Of a stretch of 64,000 nucleotides of DNA, positions 48,310 to 58,394 are shown one piece after another. Below the pieces are notes generated by a model that was not told the DNA's origin, searched no databases, and was given only the letters and a program-made list of their open reading frames with translations. The stretch's first letter is position 1. Each line of letters opens with the position of its first letter. Source of the DNA: Acetobacterium tundrae (GTDB lineage: Bacteria > Bacillota > Clostridia > Eubacteriales > Eubacteriaceae); contig NZ_RXYB01000015.1 of assembly GCF_008086615.1 (NCBI RefSeq), positions 1-64,000 of the forward strand. The letters run 5' to 3'. Position numbers and translations under genes: made by a program.

Positions 48310-49002
48310 CTAGATGAATTTATAATTGCAGAAACCAAAACCTCGGGAACCCATTTCGCCAATGCCACTTCCTATTGCGACATAAGCAAGTTCCTGGGCT
48401 GACGGGTTATTCTCCAGCATTAAAGTCAACTTATCACCTAAAAGATTAATGTCTTTATAAGCAGTCGAAATTGGTTTTTGATTATCAAATTTAATATGAT
48501 TAAACAGCTGAAAATTTTCATTCATTTTTGTATGAGACATAGCATTGTATTTTTTAATCAGATTTTCTTTCAATCGACGTTCAAAATCCTCAAAAGTTAA
48601 TGCAGTTCGCCAATAGCCGCCTTCGGTTTTTAGGACTACAGGAGTGATTGAGTAAATTTTGGAGAGTTGTACATGAGGTAATACTTTGGATTCAATGGTC
48701 AAAACTTTTAAATTTGATGAGTAAGCGTTTTCAAGTCTATTGTTAAAAAACAAACCTAATTTTTCATCTGTTGTTCTCAGTGAAAAAGAATAAATCTTAC
48801 CTTCACAATAGTTTTTGTTTTTCTCCAACGGTGTTAAACCAGAAAATGAATAATTTTTGAATTGGTTTGCTGAATGCCAATTTAATCGGTCAGGATTATC
48901 ATCAAAACAGGAATCGATTAAATCACAAAGTTTTTGCATTAAGGCAGTGTAATGAATGTCTTTTAATACATAAACTTTTACTGAATATGAAAATATTTTC
49001 AT
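48310..49002 (-). CDS. cas6: CRISPR RNA endonuclease Cas6
   Basis: 230 residues. Cas6 cuts the repeat in the precursor RNA, leaving the 8-base handle (here TTTTAAAT by family rule). The C-terminal glycine-rich loop GSGIGEMGSRGFGFCNYKF is diagnostic. The general-acid His is not certain: candidates are in LKDIHYTALM and DRLNWHSANQ. GAGGAGGTATTCACA precedes ATG. First gene of the operon and directly behind the promoter. Confidence 0.95.
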   Translation of the reverse strand: MKIFSYSVKVYVLKDIHYTALMQKLCDLIDSCFDDNPDRLNWHSANQFKNYSFSGLTPLEKNKNYCEGKIYSFSLRTTDEKLGLFFNNRLENAYSSNLKVLTIESKVLPHVQLSKIYSITPVVLKTEGGYWRTALTFEDFERRLKENLIKKYNAMSHTKMNENFQLFNHIKFDNQKPISTAYKDINLLGDKLTLMLENNPSAQELAYVAIGSGIGEMGSRGFGFCNYKFI

Positions 49003-49025
49003 TGTGAATACCTCCTCATTTTAAA

Positions 49026-49054
49026 AGAATACACCTCAATATTTGAAATGTCAA
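49026..49054 (-). promoter_or_regulatory. Promoter of the cas operon
   Basis: TTGACA (49049-49054), 17-base spacer, TATTCT (49026-49031), giving a transcript with a very short 5' end before cas6. The region 49055-49391 behind it is A/T rich, holds one inverted repeat (49335-49373) and a 79-codon open frame without a ribosome-binding site that overlaps this promoter; I see no convincing gene there. Confidence 0.7.
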
Positions 49055-49334
49055 AATAATTCAACAAAATTATTCTACAATAATGCAATAAAATCAAATG
49101 CTCATTATTTGATTTTTGAAATTTATCAGAATGAAATGTGATCGTTAATAAATCATTTTTATGAAACGATGAAAACTTATTAATACAAAAATCCCTGTAA
49201 TCCTTATTGAATATTTTCAAATAGAAGTTACAGGGCATATAGTTTGGATATTTGTATTTACTGTTGGTTTAATAAGGCTTATGAAACCAATTAAAACGCT
49301 AAATTCATTTCCGCAAACTGTCTACAGATGTTCT

Positions 49335-49373
49335 CAGTTATATCCACTATCTAAAACAGCCAGAATATAACTG
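49335..49373 (-). repeat. Inverted repeat after the lactate operon
   Basis: CAGTTATAT (49335-49343) and ATATAACTG (49365-49373), perfect nine-base arms, 21-base loop, 19 bases past the racemase stop. No T run follows, so termination here is only possible. Confidence 0.45.
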
Positions 49374-49391
49374 CACTTTAGTAATTTCTCT

Positions 49392-50666
49392 TTATTCAAC
49401 AATCACCGCTACCCCATCCGGAATAACCGTTATTCTTGCCTGATCATTATTCAGGTATTCTCGGGCGATTGACAATGCTTCTGCTAAATCTTTTGCTGGT
49501 GTCATCTGAAACTCGCGGATCATTGCTTCCGGTGCCGCAGAAATATAGATGACTTTCGCTTTTAACAGAATTCGTGCCAGAATCTGAGCTTCCCACTGAT
49601 CGGGAATGGTTTCATTTCTTGGTGTTTTTTCAAAGCGTTCTGACATTGCCTCAATATTTTTCTCATCTTTAAAGGTGTTGAAAAAAGACTCGCCCCCATG
49701 GCCATCATTTGACTTTGCCAGCATAATAATAACGCCCCCCGGCTTCACGGCTGCTTCCGCCGCCGTCATCCCTTTAACAGCCTGGTAGATGTTTTGGTCC
49801 AGAGGATAGCCGCCGTTGGAGGTGATGACAATATCGCTGGGGATTGCCTTAACTCTGCAGAGACTTTTTAAAAACTCACACCCCTTTGCATGGGCGCTGC
49901 CGCAATCACCGGCCACCGCCTGGATCACTTTTTTTTCAGAATTAATGACCACATTAACGACAAAAGCCAGCTTGGCGGCTCTTGCGGCATAAAGCATGTC
50001 GGTATGAAGCGGGTTTCCCTCAATGCATCCGGTTCGGGCCTTGGGATGAGCGATAAATTCCCCGCAGTGATTGGCTAGCACGGTGACCCGGCTGGCGATT
50101 CCCGGCAGCACACTTTTTCTGCCTCCGGAAAACCCAGCAAAAAAATGCGGTTCGATGAAGCCTTCAGAAACAAGCAAATCAGCTTCTTCGGCTAACTGAT
50201 TAATGATCAGCTCGCCGCCTGACGGTAAAATCCCGATCTTTACCAGGCTGTCGACAGCACCAGAATCATGAACCACAATTTTTTCTTTTTCAACAATTGC
50301 CGATCCAAATTTCTGAATCATTTCTTCTTTGGTAGTTAATCGATGAAAGCCGGTGGCAATGAGGATGGTAATTTCGGCATCGGAATTGCCCTCGCGAATT
50401 TCCGCCAGCATCAATGGCATAATGATCTTGCTGGGGACTGGTCGGGTATGATCACTGGCAATAATCACGACTTTCTTCTTTCCTTTGGCTAGTTCTCTGA
50501 GTCCTGGGGAATCGACCGGATTTAACAAAGCTTCTTTGACTAATTCAATTTGTGATTTTTGCGGATCATAATTCTCAATTTGTGATACCAGAACGCCATT
50601 TAAGATGGACTCGTCTAAATCTGCAGTTAGCTTTTCTTTTCCATAAGGCAAACTTATTTTCATCAT
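49392..50666 (-). CDS. larA: Lactate racemase, nickel-pincer type (LarA/LctF)
   Basis: 424 residues. Interconverts D- and L-lactate using a nickel-pincer nucleotide, so that both isomers feed the D-specific dehydrogenase. The residues that bind the cofactor and act in catalysis in Lactobacillus LarA are at the same numbers: H108 (TGFHRL), H174 and K184 (EPHFFAGFSGGRKS), H200 (ANHCGEF); DHTRPVP is also kept. ATGATG follows AGAAGGAAAAA; the first ATG was taken. Last gene of the lactate operon, separated from the permease by a probable attenuator. The cofactor genes larB, larC and larE are not in the window. Confidence 0.92.
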   Translation of the reverse strand: MMKISLPYGKEKLTADLDESILNGVLVSQIENYDPQKSQIELVKEALLNPVDSPGLRELAKGKKKVVIIASDHTRPVPSKIIMPLMLAEIREGNSDAEITILIATGFHRLTTKEEMIQKFGSAIVEKEKIVVHDSGAVDSLVKIGILPSGGELIINQLAEEADLLVSEGFIEPHFFAGFSGGRKSVLPGIASRVTVLANHCGEFIAHPKARTGCIEGNPLHTDMLYAARAAKLAFVVNVVINSEKKVIQAVAGDCGSAHAKGCEFLKSLCRVKAIPSDIVITSNGGYPLDQNIYQAVKGMTAAEAAVKPGGVIIMLAKSNDGHGGESFFNTFKDEKNIEAMSERFEKTPRNETIPDQWEAQILARILLKAKVIYISAAPEAMIREFQMTPAKDLAEALSIAREYLNNDQARITVIPDGVAVIVE

Positions 50667-50692
50667 TTTTTCCTTCTTTCTTTTAAAAGAAA

Positions 50693-50724
50693 GACATCAG
50701 AGGAAAGCGTTCTCCCCTAATGCC
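50693..50724 (-). terminator. Probable attenuator between lactate permease and racemase
   Basis: On the minus strand GGCATTAGGGGA pairs with TCCTCTGATGTC (12 pairs, three G-U), followed by TTTCTTTT. Partial termination would lower racemase expression relative to the rest of the operon. Confidence 0.6.
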
Positions 50725-50766
50725 CTTTATTTCATTGAAATAATTCATATTTTTTTAATTAAAATT

Positions 50767-52308
50767 CTAACCGAAGGTACTCAAAAGGCCTTCGATGAGC
50801 GGTGCTCCAAAATAGACAACCAACCCAATCACAACAACATAAGCCAGACAAACTTTAAGGGTGGTCTGTAATATTTTTCCCTCGCTGCCAATAATTCCAG
50901 TCGCCGCCGTTGCCACGGCAATGCTTTGCGGTGAAATCATCTTCCCAGCGGTGGCGCCGGCTGTATTAGCTGCTGCCAACCAATAGGGACTAATCCCGAT
51001 GGCCTTGGCCGCCTCCACCTGAAGCCCGCCAAAAAGAACGTTGGCTGATGTATCACTGCCGGTTACAAAAGTCCCCATCGCTCCGATAAACGGCGAAATC
51101 AAGGGATAGTAACTTCCCGTTAGCAAGACTAAAATAGTTGCGATGATACCAATCATGCCACTATAACCCATCACTTTGGCCAATGCGACAATTGATATAA
51201 TGGTTATCGCCGATTTAAGCATCTGCTTAACGGTGTTTCCGAGAATTTTACTGATTACCCCAAATTTCACGCCCTGGATCAGACCCGCCAGGTAGGTGGC
51301 AAAAATAATCAGGGTTCCGGGCGTTGCCAGCCAAAGGAATGTAAAAGGTTTTCCATGTGGGCCGGTGTAGATCTGCACTGATGTTTTAACCTGTGACAAA
51401 GCACCATTAATCGCCGGAAATAATGAGGAACAAAGAATAATGATCACAAACACCAATATGAATGGCAGCCACGCCATCACCGCCGTTTTTAGATCAATTT
51501 TCTCCTGATCCTTTGCTGCGGTATCTTTATAAAAGACCTTGGCAATAAATATGGTTACCGCCATGCATAAGACAGATCCCACAATTGCCGGTAACTCGGC
51601 CCCTAAAAACTTTGCCACAAATATTTGCGGTAATGCAAAAGAGATGCCGGAAAAAAGGGTGATCCAGAAAACACCTTTAAGTCCTTTAATTCCTTTGCCC
51701 GTGAACATAACCAGAACAAACGGCACCACGACAATCATAATAAAAAGCTGAATCGCAATGGTGAAGGAAAGATCGTTTACATTAAGTCCGGTTACCTGCG
51801 CCAGCGTACTCACCGGTAAACCGATCGCCCCAAAAGCGGTTGGGGTCGTGTTGGCAATCAAACAAATAATTGCGGCAAACACTGGGTTAAACCCAAGTGC
51901 TGCCAGAATGCTGGCCGGAATGGCTACGGCTGTTCCAAACCCAGCAATGGCTTCTAAAAATCCGCCAAAGCCCCAGGCAATAATCAATACCAATATCCGT
52001 TGATCAGTGGAAACAGTGGTCATCATTTTTTTAATCGTTTCCATTCCGCCAGTATGTGTGACCAGATTATAAGTGAAAACAGCCGCGACAATGATCAGCA
52101 TGATCGGCCAGATGGCCATTGCGCCGCCTTCCAACGCCGCGGTAAGACTATCCGCCACCGGCATTTTCCATACCAACAAACTTAATACAATGGTAATGAC
52201 CAAAGCAATGGGACAGGCTTTGTGTCCGGGGATCTTTAAGATCCCCAGCGAAACAATCAGCCATAATACCGGAATTAATGCGATGCAGAAAAGTACAATA
52301 TCATTCAT
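50767..52308 (-). CDS. lctE: L-lactate permease
   Basis: 513-residue LctP-family carrier with about 12-13 hydrophobic segments. Family signatures: GGFLEAIAGFGTAVAIPASIL, LIANTTPTAFGAIGLPV, and the C-terminal GSDTSANVLFGGLQ and ANTAGATAGKMISPQSIAVA. ATG at 52306-52308 follows GGTGGAGT and lies eight bases after the dehydrogenase stop; a reading 18 codons longer would overlap that gene and lacks support. It imports lactate for the dehydrogenase complex encoded next to it. Confidence 0.95.
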   Translation of the reverse strand: MNDIVLFCIALIPVLWLIVSLGILKIPGHKACPIALVITIVLSLLVWKMPVADSLTAALEGGAMAIWPIMLIIVAAVFTYNLVTHTGGMETIKKMMTTVSTDQRILVLIIAWGFGGFLEAIAGFGTAVAIPASILAALGFNPVFAAIICLIANTTPTAFGAIGLPVSTLAQVTGLNVNDLSFTIAIQLFIMIVVVPFVLVMFTGKGIKGLKGVFWITLFSGISFALPQIFVAKFLGAELPAIVGSVLCMAVTIFIAKVFYKDTAAKDQEKIDLKTAVMAWLPFILVFVIIILCSSLFPAINGALSQVKTSVQIYTGPHGKPFTFLWLATPGTLIIFATYLAGLIQGVKFGVISKILGNTVKQMLKSAITIISIVALAKVMGYSGMIGIIATILVLLTGSYYPLISPFIGAMGTFVTGSDTSANVLFGGLQVEAAKAIGISPYWLAAANTAGATAGKMISPQSIAVATAATGIIGSEGKILQTTLKVCLAYVVVIGLVVYFGAPLIEGLLSTFG

Positions 52309-52315
52309 ACTCCAC

Positions 52316-53716
52316 CTACATCTGACATACTTTTTTAGGATTGAGTAGGTTTTTAGGATCAAAGGTTTGTTTGATTCCGGCCATTAAAGCCAGATGTTCA
52401 GTTCCAAAGTCGTTTAGAAGATACTGCCGTTTGGCATAGCCGATGCCGTGTTCTCCGGAAACCAAGCCATGGAATGTGAGTGCTTTTGCATACATGCGAC
52501 CCATCGCTTCGTCAAGTTTTGCATTCCATTCTTCCTGGCCCAGTTTGTCCCGACATACATAGATATGAAGATTTCCATCTCCGGCATGTCCAAAACTCGG
52601 AATCCGCAGATCCATTTCTTTTGCTAAGTCATGGGTGAATTCAATAAATTCAGCGATTCGATTTCTTGGCACCACCACATCACATTCATCCATTTCAGTA
52701 GTAGACGCCTTGATTGCTTCTAAAAAAGCGCCCCGGGCCGACCAAACGGAATCTTTCCGTTCATCGGTATCGACAATAAAGACATCCTTGGCACCTTCTG
52801 CCAAGCAGAGATTAGCCACCACTTCATACTCGGCTTCTACCTGTTCTTTTGTATTGCCATCAAAAGTTAGGAGGATATAGGCGTTGCTGCTGGAATCCGG
52901 GAATTTTTTGCCCAGGAATTCTTCAGCAAATAAAATCGTTTGCCGTTCCATAAATTCAATCGCTGTGGGAATCGCTTTGGATTTGATGATCTTTGGCACA
53001 ATTCCGGCAGCGGCCCCAATATTGTCAAAGGGAATCAATAAGCTCAGGGTCTTTTTAGGCAACGGTAAAAGCTTCAGTATGGCTTCGGTGATGACACATA
53101 GTGTTCCTTCGGAACCAATAACCAAATCTTTCAAGCTGTAGCCCGAGCTGTTCTTAACAATTTTTCCACCCAACTCAATAATTTCGCCGTTGGAAAGTAC
53201 CACCGTCAGCCCGCGGACATAGTCCCGGGTGACCCCATATTTTACGGCCCGCATCCCGCCGGCATTCGTACTGATGTTTCCGGCTATCGTCGCCGATTTT
53301 TCGCCGGGATCCGGTGGGTAGAAAAGATCACTTTCTTCCACAAATTTTGACAGTTCCATCAGGAGTACCCCTGGTTCGACCGTTACCGTCAGATTTTCCG
53401 TATCCAGCTCGAGAATATTGTTCATCAGGGTGGTTTCCAGCATGATTCCGCCGAATAAAGGAACGCAAGCGCCCACCAAACCCGTACCGGAACCCCGCAC
53501 GACCACTGGAATATTATGATCATAGGAGAATTTCATGATTTTTGAAATCTCTTCCGTCGATTTCACCTTAATCAAAACTTCTGGATAAGAATGAATGGTT
53601 GCCAACTCATCATGGCTGAAATCTTCGCCAATTTCTGCGCCAACAAAAATGCGTTCAGCCGGAATCAGTTCCTTTAAAAAAACGATATCCGCGGCTGTGA
53701 CTTTTTTATAATCCAT
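52316..53716 (-). CDS. lctD: FAD-dependent lactate dehydrogenase (LctD)
   Basis: 466-residue GlcD/D-2-hydroxyacid dehydrogenase. FAD-binding PCMH domain with [17 protein letters not shown] and [34 protein letters not shown]-terminal oxidase domain with [14 protein letters not shown] and [17 protein letters not shown]. In A. woodii the homologue forms a complex with EtfAB that oxidises lactate with NAD+ at the expense of reduced ferredoxin (electron confurcation). Located one base after etfA and directly before the permease, same order as there. Confidence 0.95.
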   Translation of the reverse strand: MDYKKVTAADIVFLKELIPAERIFVGAEIGEDFSHDELATIHSYPEVLIKVKSTEEISKIMKFSYDHNIPVVVRGSGTGLVGACVPLFGGIMLETTLMNNILELDTENLTVTVEPGVLLMELSKFVEESDLFYPPDPGEKSATIAGNISTNAGGMRAVKYGVTRDYVRGLTVVLSNGEIIELGGKIVKNSSGYSLKDLVIGSEGTLCVITEAILKLLPLPKKTLSLLIPFDNIGAAAGIVPKIIKSKAIPTAIEFMERQTILFAEEFLGKKFPDSSSNAYILLTFDGNTKEQVEAEYEVVANLCLAEGAKDVFIVDTDERKDSVWSARGAFLEAIKASTTEMDECDVVVPRNRIAEFIEFTHDLAKEMDLRIPSFGHAGDGNLHIYVCRDKLGQEEWNAKLDEAMGRMYAKALTFHGLVSGEHGIGYAKRQYLLNDFGTEHLALMAGIKQTFDPKNLLNPKKVCQM

Positions 53717-53717
53717 C

Positions 53718-54956
53718 TTATACTGCCATCCTTTCTTCAGGCTCGGTTATTTCCTGCTCTTTTATTGTTTCCGATGCTTCGATCATTTTTAACAGTTCCG
53801 GCAGTATCTCATACAGATCACCGACCATCCCACAGTGGGCAACATTAAAAATGGGTGCCTTGGGATCATTGTTAATGGCAATGATGTATTCGGAATTTTG
53901 CATCCCGGCAGCAAACTGTACTGCCCCGGAAATACCAAGGGCAATAATCAGCTTTGGTTTTACCGTTCGGCCGCTAAGCCCAATTTGAAGCTTTGCGTCA
54001 AACCAGCCGGCTTCAATTCCGGGTCTGGTACAGGCCACGACAGCGCCAATTTTTTCAGCAAATTCATTAATCATGTCCAAATCTTTTTCGCTTTTTACCC
54101 CTCGGCCGACAGCCACAATGGTATCAGCCTCAGAAATATCCAGTCCTTTTTCTTTTTTGATCACTTCCAGGACTTCAATGGATGAAATCAGTTTTTCTTT
54201 TTCGATTTCCATTATTTCAATGGTTCCCCAAGGATCTTTCACAAATTCAGGCGCGTTAAACACTTTATAGCGAACAGTGCAAAACTGGGGACGATTATTT
54301 TCGGTAACAATTTGGGCCATAATATTTCCGCCAAAAGCCGGACGGATCTGTACCAAATCGGTATTTTCTTTCATTTCTAAAATCGTACAATCAGCAGTCA
54401 GGCCGGTGCGGTAGCGGGCTGCTACTCGCGGAGCCAGCGAACGGCCGACATTGGTTGCGCCCACCAAGATGGAAGATGGTTTTATTTTTTCAATAAAATC
54501 TTCAAATGCATTAGCATAGGGTTCGATTACAAAATGCTTTAATTCCGGTTCATCATACACAAAAACCTTATCGACGCCGTAATTCAAAAGTTCCTCTGCC
54601 GGCTTCTTAATATTGGTTCCCATTAACAAAGCATAAACCGGATGATTAGTAACCTTTGCGAGTTCTCGGGCTTTTCCAATCAGTTCTAATGTGACGGGGT
54701 GAACCTTTCCTTCGATATGATCCACATAGACCGTAATTCCCCGGTATAAATCCTTGTCAATGGCGACTTTCTCGTCCTCTTCAAGAATGAGAATGCCTTC
54801 CGGTCCTTTTTTCAAACACATTTTGCACATCTTACAGGCGGCCGTCACTTCAAGTTTATCATTTTCATAACTGAAGGCTCCGAAAGGACAAATCTCTGTC
54901 AGTGCTTCATAGATCTCTCGACCTGCGTTTTCTTTAATTATTTTTATTCCTGCCAT
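53718..54956 (-). CDS. lctC: Electron-transfer flavoprotein alpha subunit with N-terminal FeS domain (LctC)
   Basis: 412 residues, about 70-90 longer than a simple EtfA. The N-terminal extension carries C23 (ICPFG), C41, C44 and C47 (CKMCKMC), enough for one [4Fe-4S] cluster, as in bifurcating EtfA of anaerobes. The C-terminal FAD domain shows [46 protein letters not shown] and [12 protein letters not shown]. With LctB and LctD it moves electrons between lactate, NAD+ and ferredoxin. ATG has AAAGGAAAAAAATC upstream and lies 14 bases after etfB. Confidence 0.95.
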   Translation of the reverse strand: MAGIKIIKENAGREIYEALTEICPFGAFSYENDKLEVTAACKMCKMCLKKGPEGILILEEDEKVAIDKDLYRGITVYVDHIEGKVHPVTLELIGKARELAKVTNHPVYALLMGTNIKKPAEELLNYGVDKVFVYDEPELKHFVIEPYANAFEDFIEKIKPSSILVGATNVGRSLAPRVAARYRTGLTADCTILEMKENTDLVQIRPAFGGNIMAQIVTENNRPQFCTVRYKVFNAPEFVKDPWGTIEIMEIEKEKLISSIEVLEVIKKEKGLDISEADTIVAVGRGVKSEKDLDMINEFAEKIGAVVACTRPGIEAGWFDAKLQIGLSGRTVKPKLIIALGISGAVQFAAGMQNSEYIIAINNDPKAPIFNVAHCGMVGDLYEILPELLKMIEASETIKEQEITEPEERMAV

Positions 54957-54970
54957 GATTTTTTTCCTTT

Positions 54971-55765
54971 CTAGCCTAAATATTTTTTCTCTGACAAAAT
55001 TCCAAATAAAGTTTTCGCCAGGGTTTTGCCATCTCCGGCAAAGCTCGTTTTTTCAACATTGCTTTCCGGCGGAAAAATACGTTCAACCTGAGTGGCTGAT
55101 CCGCTTAATCCATATTTTTTTTCATCGGTGTCATACATATCTTTTAACGTCAGAATTTTTATTTCAGGATTTTCTGTAATTGCCATTTTCCGCTTGTACG
55201 AGGGTAAGCGTGGGGTGTAAATATCCTTGTCCACGGTAATCAGACAGGGGTATGGAATCCGTTGGATTTCAATCGAATCATCCATGTTCATCTGTAAAGT
55301 CAAGCCTTTTTCATCTGCCAATAAAATCTTAATGACATTTGTAATATGTGGGATTCCTAAAAACTCGGCCATTTCTGGTCCAACCTGAGCGGTATCGCCG
55401 TCGGTGGTTTGCTTTCCACAAACGATGAGATCAAAATCTCCAAGTCTTTTAACTCCCTGGGCAAGTGTGTAGCTTGTTGCAACCACATCCGCGCCGCCAA
55501 ATTTCCGGTCTGATAATAAACAGCCTTCATCTGCACCCATATAAAAAGACTCTAATAATACTTCTTTACTCTGCATCGGCCCCATCGTCAAGGTGGTAAT
55601 GGTCCCGCCTAATTGTTCTTTCAGCCGGAATGCGGTTTCTAAAGCATACAAATCATAAGGGTTCATTTTTGATTCAACCCCATCACGAATCAGGACACCA
55701 GTCACTGGATCGACTTCCACATTGGATGTTCCAGGAACCTGTTTAATACAAACCAGTATTTTCAT
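54971..55765 (-). CDS. lctB: Electron-transfer flavoprotein beta subunit (LctB)
   Basis: 264 residues. [20 protein letters not shown] at the start, [16 protein letters not shown] and the [26 protein letters not shown] block identify EtfB; in bifurcating Etf this subunit holds the FAD that takes electrons from NADH or ferredoxin. GGAGGGTAAGA precedes the ATG. First gene of the lactate operon, behind the promoter and operator. Confidence 0.95.
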   Translation of the reverse strand: MKILVCIKQVPGTSNVEVDPVTGVLIRDGVESKMNPYDLYALETAFRLKEQLGGTITTLTMGPMQSKEVLLESFYMGADEGCLLSDRKFGGADVVATSYTLAQGVKRLGDFDLIVCGKQTTDGDTAQVGPEMAEFLGIPHITNVIKILLADEKGLTLQMNMDDSIEIQRIPYPCLITVDKDIYTPRLPSYKRKMAITENPEIKILTLKDMYDTDEKKYGLSGSATQVERIFPPESNVEKTSFAGDGKTLAKTLFGILSEKKYLG

Positions 55766-55819
55766 TCTTACCCTCCATTAAAATCACTCTGATAAAATCT
55801 CTTTGATAAAATTTTGCTA

Positions 55820-55845
55820 TTGGTCAGTGGTCTGACCACCAACCT
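55820..55845 (-). promoter_or_regulatory. FadR/LldR-type operator of the lactate operon
   Basis: TGGTCTGACCA (55828-55838) is the perfect TGGT-ACCA core bound by GntR/FadR-type regulators such as LldR and PdhR, with additional GGTC and CCAACC repeats at the sides. It lies just downstream of the promoter -10 box, where a bound repressor would block transcription. Likely ligand protein: the divergent lctA product. Confidence 0.75.
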
Positions 55846-55851
55846 GTTACC

Positions 55852-55880
55852 ATTATATTCTTTTCGTAAATTCTTGTCAA
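55852..55880 (-). promoter_or_regulatory. Consensus promoter of the lactate operon
   Basis: TTGACA (55875-55880), 17-base spacer, TATAAT (55852-55857). Both boxes are perfect, so expression probably depends on repression and release at the adjacent operator. Confidence 0.88.
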
Positions 55881-56054
55881 GTATTAAAATAACGTTTTCA
55901 TTATTTTTTTTATATTTTTATGATTTTGCATTTAAAAATCTCTGTGCTACAATAAAACAAGCATTGAAATCTATAAAAATTTTCTTCTGCGATAATAATA
56001 CAACAAGCTGCTATCATGATGATATGAGCAAATAAAATGAAATGATGTGTTTAT

Positions 56055-56762
56055 ATGTTTAAAGAAATCGAACAAAAAAAAATATATTTGCAAATCCTCG
56101 AGCAAATCAAAGACAACATTATCGAGGGAAATTTGAAAAGCGGCGACCGTCTTCCTTCTGAACGACAGTGGGCAGAACAGTTAGGCGTTTCAAGAGCAAC
56201 CATCCGGGAAGCCATACGGGCCCTGGAAATGATTGGTCTGGTGCGATGCCAACAGGGAGAAGGCAACTTCATTGCCGTCGATTATGAAGATACCCTAACC
56301 CAGCCCTTGACCATTATGTTCTGGCTGAGTAAAGCCAAAATCAGTCAGATTCAGGAACTCCGGCGCGCCCTGGAAACCGAATCTGCTAAACTGGCTGCCA
56401 AACATATGACTCCTGAGCGCTATGAAAAGATTGAAAAAATTTGTCAGGCAATTGAAACCGAAACCGATGAATCCATTCGGGCTGAATTGGACAAGCGTTT
56501 CCATTATGAAATTGCCATGGCTTCTGAAAATATCATGATTAAAAATGTCCTTTTGTCATCCGCTTCTCTGATTGAAGCTCTGATCAAAGATATTCGCATC
56601 GCCATCCTTGACGATCCCCACAGAGGCCCACTCATCGACCAGCAGCATCACATTATTCTCCAGGCTTTTCAAAGCCATGATCCCCTTAAAGCCGCGATGG
56701 CCATGTCCCAACATATGGATTTGATTGATGACTTTGTTTCCCGGCTGGAGCCTGATGATTAA
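56055..56762 (+). CDS. lctA: GntR/FadR-family regulator of lactate genes (LctA)
   Basis: 235 residues: N-terminal winged helix (GDRLPSERQWAEQLGVSRATIREAIRALEMIGLV) and C-terminal FCD domain (LRRALETESAKLAA, HYEIAMASENIMI, HHIILQAFQSHDPLKAAMAMSQHM) with His residues that in the family bind a metal and the effector. Divergent from lctB and separated by the promoter and operator. No clear ribosome-binding site precedes the ATG, suggesting low expression. Lactate as inducer is inferred from context. Confidence 0.9.
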   Translation: MFKEIEQKKIYLQILEQIKDNIIEGNLKSGDRLPSERQWAEQLGVSRATIREAIRALEMIGLVRCQQGEGNFIAVDYEDTLTQPLTIMFWLSKAKISQIQELRRALETESAKLAAKHMTPERYEKIEKICQAIETETDESIRAELDKRFHYEIAMASENIMIKNVLLSSASLIEALIKDIRIAILDDPHRGPLIDQQHHIILQAFQSHDPLKAAMAMSQHMDLIDDFVSRLEPDD

Positions 56763-56780
56763 TCGGCGCAAAAATAAAAA

Positions 56781-56815
56781 CCGCAACAGGACTTTTACCC
56801 CTGTTGCGGTTTTTT
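56781..56815. terminator. Bidirectional terminator between lctA and the phosphomutase gene
   Basis: CCGCAACAGG (56781-56790) pairs with CCTGTTGCGG (56800-56809), flanked by A residues on the left and TTTTTT on the right, so it can stop both converging genes. Confidence 0.88.
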
Positions 56816-56855
56816 GCTGACTATATCTTACTTCATCTAACTTCAATGATCATTG

Positions 56856-58346
56856 CTATTGTTTCAAAGCCTCGAATTGCTCTAAATATGCCATCAACGT
56901 TGTTTGGATAACGTCGCATCCGCCAACCGCGTCGGATTCAATATTGAGTGGCATAATGGGATCATGAAGGGACATTCTGAGCAGACACCAGCCATTTCCA
57001 GCCGTTTCATCACAGCTTACCCGAACCCCTTCATAATTAGGTTCGACCAACGTCCAGCCCGGCTGACTTGCTGCAAAGATTTTAAATTCTTCCAGCACCT
57101 TTGCCCCATATGCCTTAAAATCTTCAACTGCGATCTTAAAACGAATTTCTTTTGCTTCTTGCGGTTCCTTCATGCCCTCTAAAAAAGAACTGATCGGTTT
57201 TCCGGACTGATGAAGTTCGGCAAACTTTATGAGTGCCAGGGTAACAAGATACGCACCGTCATCCAGAAAATAATTTTCTTTGATGGCTCCGTGTCCGCTG
57301 GTTTCCATCGCTAAATGTGTTTCAACTCCGGCTTCATTTAAACGAATAGCTTCGTTAATGACATTTTTATAGCCGCGTTTAAAGCGGTGATGTTTCCCCC
57401 CTAAATTTTGAATATACTCAGTTAACCCGGTCGAAGTAATGGAATCGGTCACAATTGTTGATCCCGGATAATCCTTCAACAACAGGCTTGCAATAAAGGC
57501 AATAAATCCATTTCGGTTAATGGCATTTCCCTTTTGATCAATAATCGCGGCCCGATCCACATCGGTATCAAAAATAATCCCCATATCCGCCTGATTATCT
57601 AAAACCGCTTTGGTGATGTGTTCAATGGCTTGTGGATCTTCTGGATTCGGAACATGATTGGGAAAATTCCCATCCGGATCAAGATAGAGACTTCCTTTTG
57701 TATCGGCCCCTAATGGTTGCAGAACCTGTTCGGCAAAAAATCCGCCGGCTCCGTTACCGGCATCGACGACGATATGACTCCCGGCTAACGGCTGCTCTTG
57801 CTTTGTTTTTTCACGGATCAATTCTACAATATTTTTTGCATAAGAGGGGATGAAATCGTAGTCGACGGCCTGCCCCCCGGGAGTAAACGATGTTTCGACT
57901 GTTTCTGCCAGTTCCAGGATTTCGGCAATATCTTCTTTATTCAAGCCGCCCTCTTTGGTGAAAAACTTAAGCCCATTCCGATTGTAAGGCAGATGGCTGG
58001 CCGTTACCATCATCGCACCGTCCGTATTCAGGACCGGATCTACCGTGGTCATGAACATTGCCGGGGTGGTGGCAATGCCGCATTGATAGACCTTATTTCC
58101 TTTGCACACCAATCCCAGCGCCACGGCCTGGGCAAAGTGCGACCCGGAAATGCGGCTATCCCGCCCCACGGCGATACTTAGCGGCGCTTTTTTTGCCAAT
58201 TTATTCTCTAGCCAGATGGCAAAGGAAAAGGCGATTTTCATGACCATTTCCTGGGTGAAATTAACGGTTTCTCCAGGAACTCCAGCAATCGCAATGCCCC
58301 GTACATCTGAACCGTTTTGCAACTTCCTAATATTTTTAATTTCCAT
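56856..58346 (-). CDS. Phosphomannomutase/phosphoglucomutase
   Basis: 496 residues of the alpha-D-phosphohexomutase family. Active-site Ser is S117 in VTASHLPYNRNG; the metal loop is FDTDVDRA (about 257-263); the sugar-binding loop METSGHGAIKENYFLDDGAY and the phosphate-binding C-terminal segment are present. It converts mannose or glucose 6-phosphate to the 1-phosphate for glycan synthesis. Monocistronic, ending at a terminator shared with lctA. Which sugar is preferred is not visible. Confidence 0.9.
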   Translation of the reverse strand: MEIKNIRKLQNGSDVRGIAIAGVPGETVNFTQEMVMKIAFSFAIWLENKLAKKAPLSIAVGRDSRISGSHFAQAVALGLVCKGNKVYQCGIATTPAMFMTTVDPVLNTDGAMMVTASHLPYNRNGLKFFTKEGGLNKEDIAEILELAETVETSFTPGGQAVDYDFIPSYAKNIVELIREKTKQEQPLAGSHIVVDAGNGAGGFFAEQVLQPLGADTKGSLYLDPDGNFPNHVPNPEDPQAIEHITKAVLDNQADMGIIFDTDVDRAAIIDQKGNAINRNGFIAFIASLLLKDYPGSTIVTDSITSTGLTEYIQNLGGKHHRFKRGYKNVINEAIRLNEAGVETHLAMETSGHGAIKENYFLDDGAYLVTLALIKFAELHQSGKPISSFLEGMKEPQEAKEIRFKIAVEDFKAYGAKVLEEFKIFAASQPGWTLVEPNYEGVRVSCDETAGNGWCLLRMSLHDPIMPLNIESDAVGGCDVIQTTLMAYLEQFEALKQ

Positions 58347-58394
58347 AATTTCTTAATCTCCTGGCGATGATTCTAGTGAATACAGGGGAATATT

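Noticed and set aside
48999-49238. 79-codon minus-strand frame before cas6
   Set aside because: No ribosome-binding site and it overlaps the TTGACA-N17-TATTCT promoter of the cas operon.
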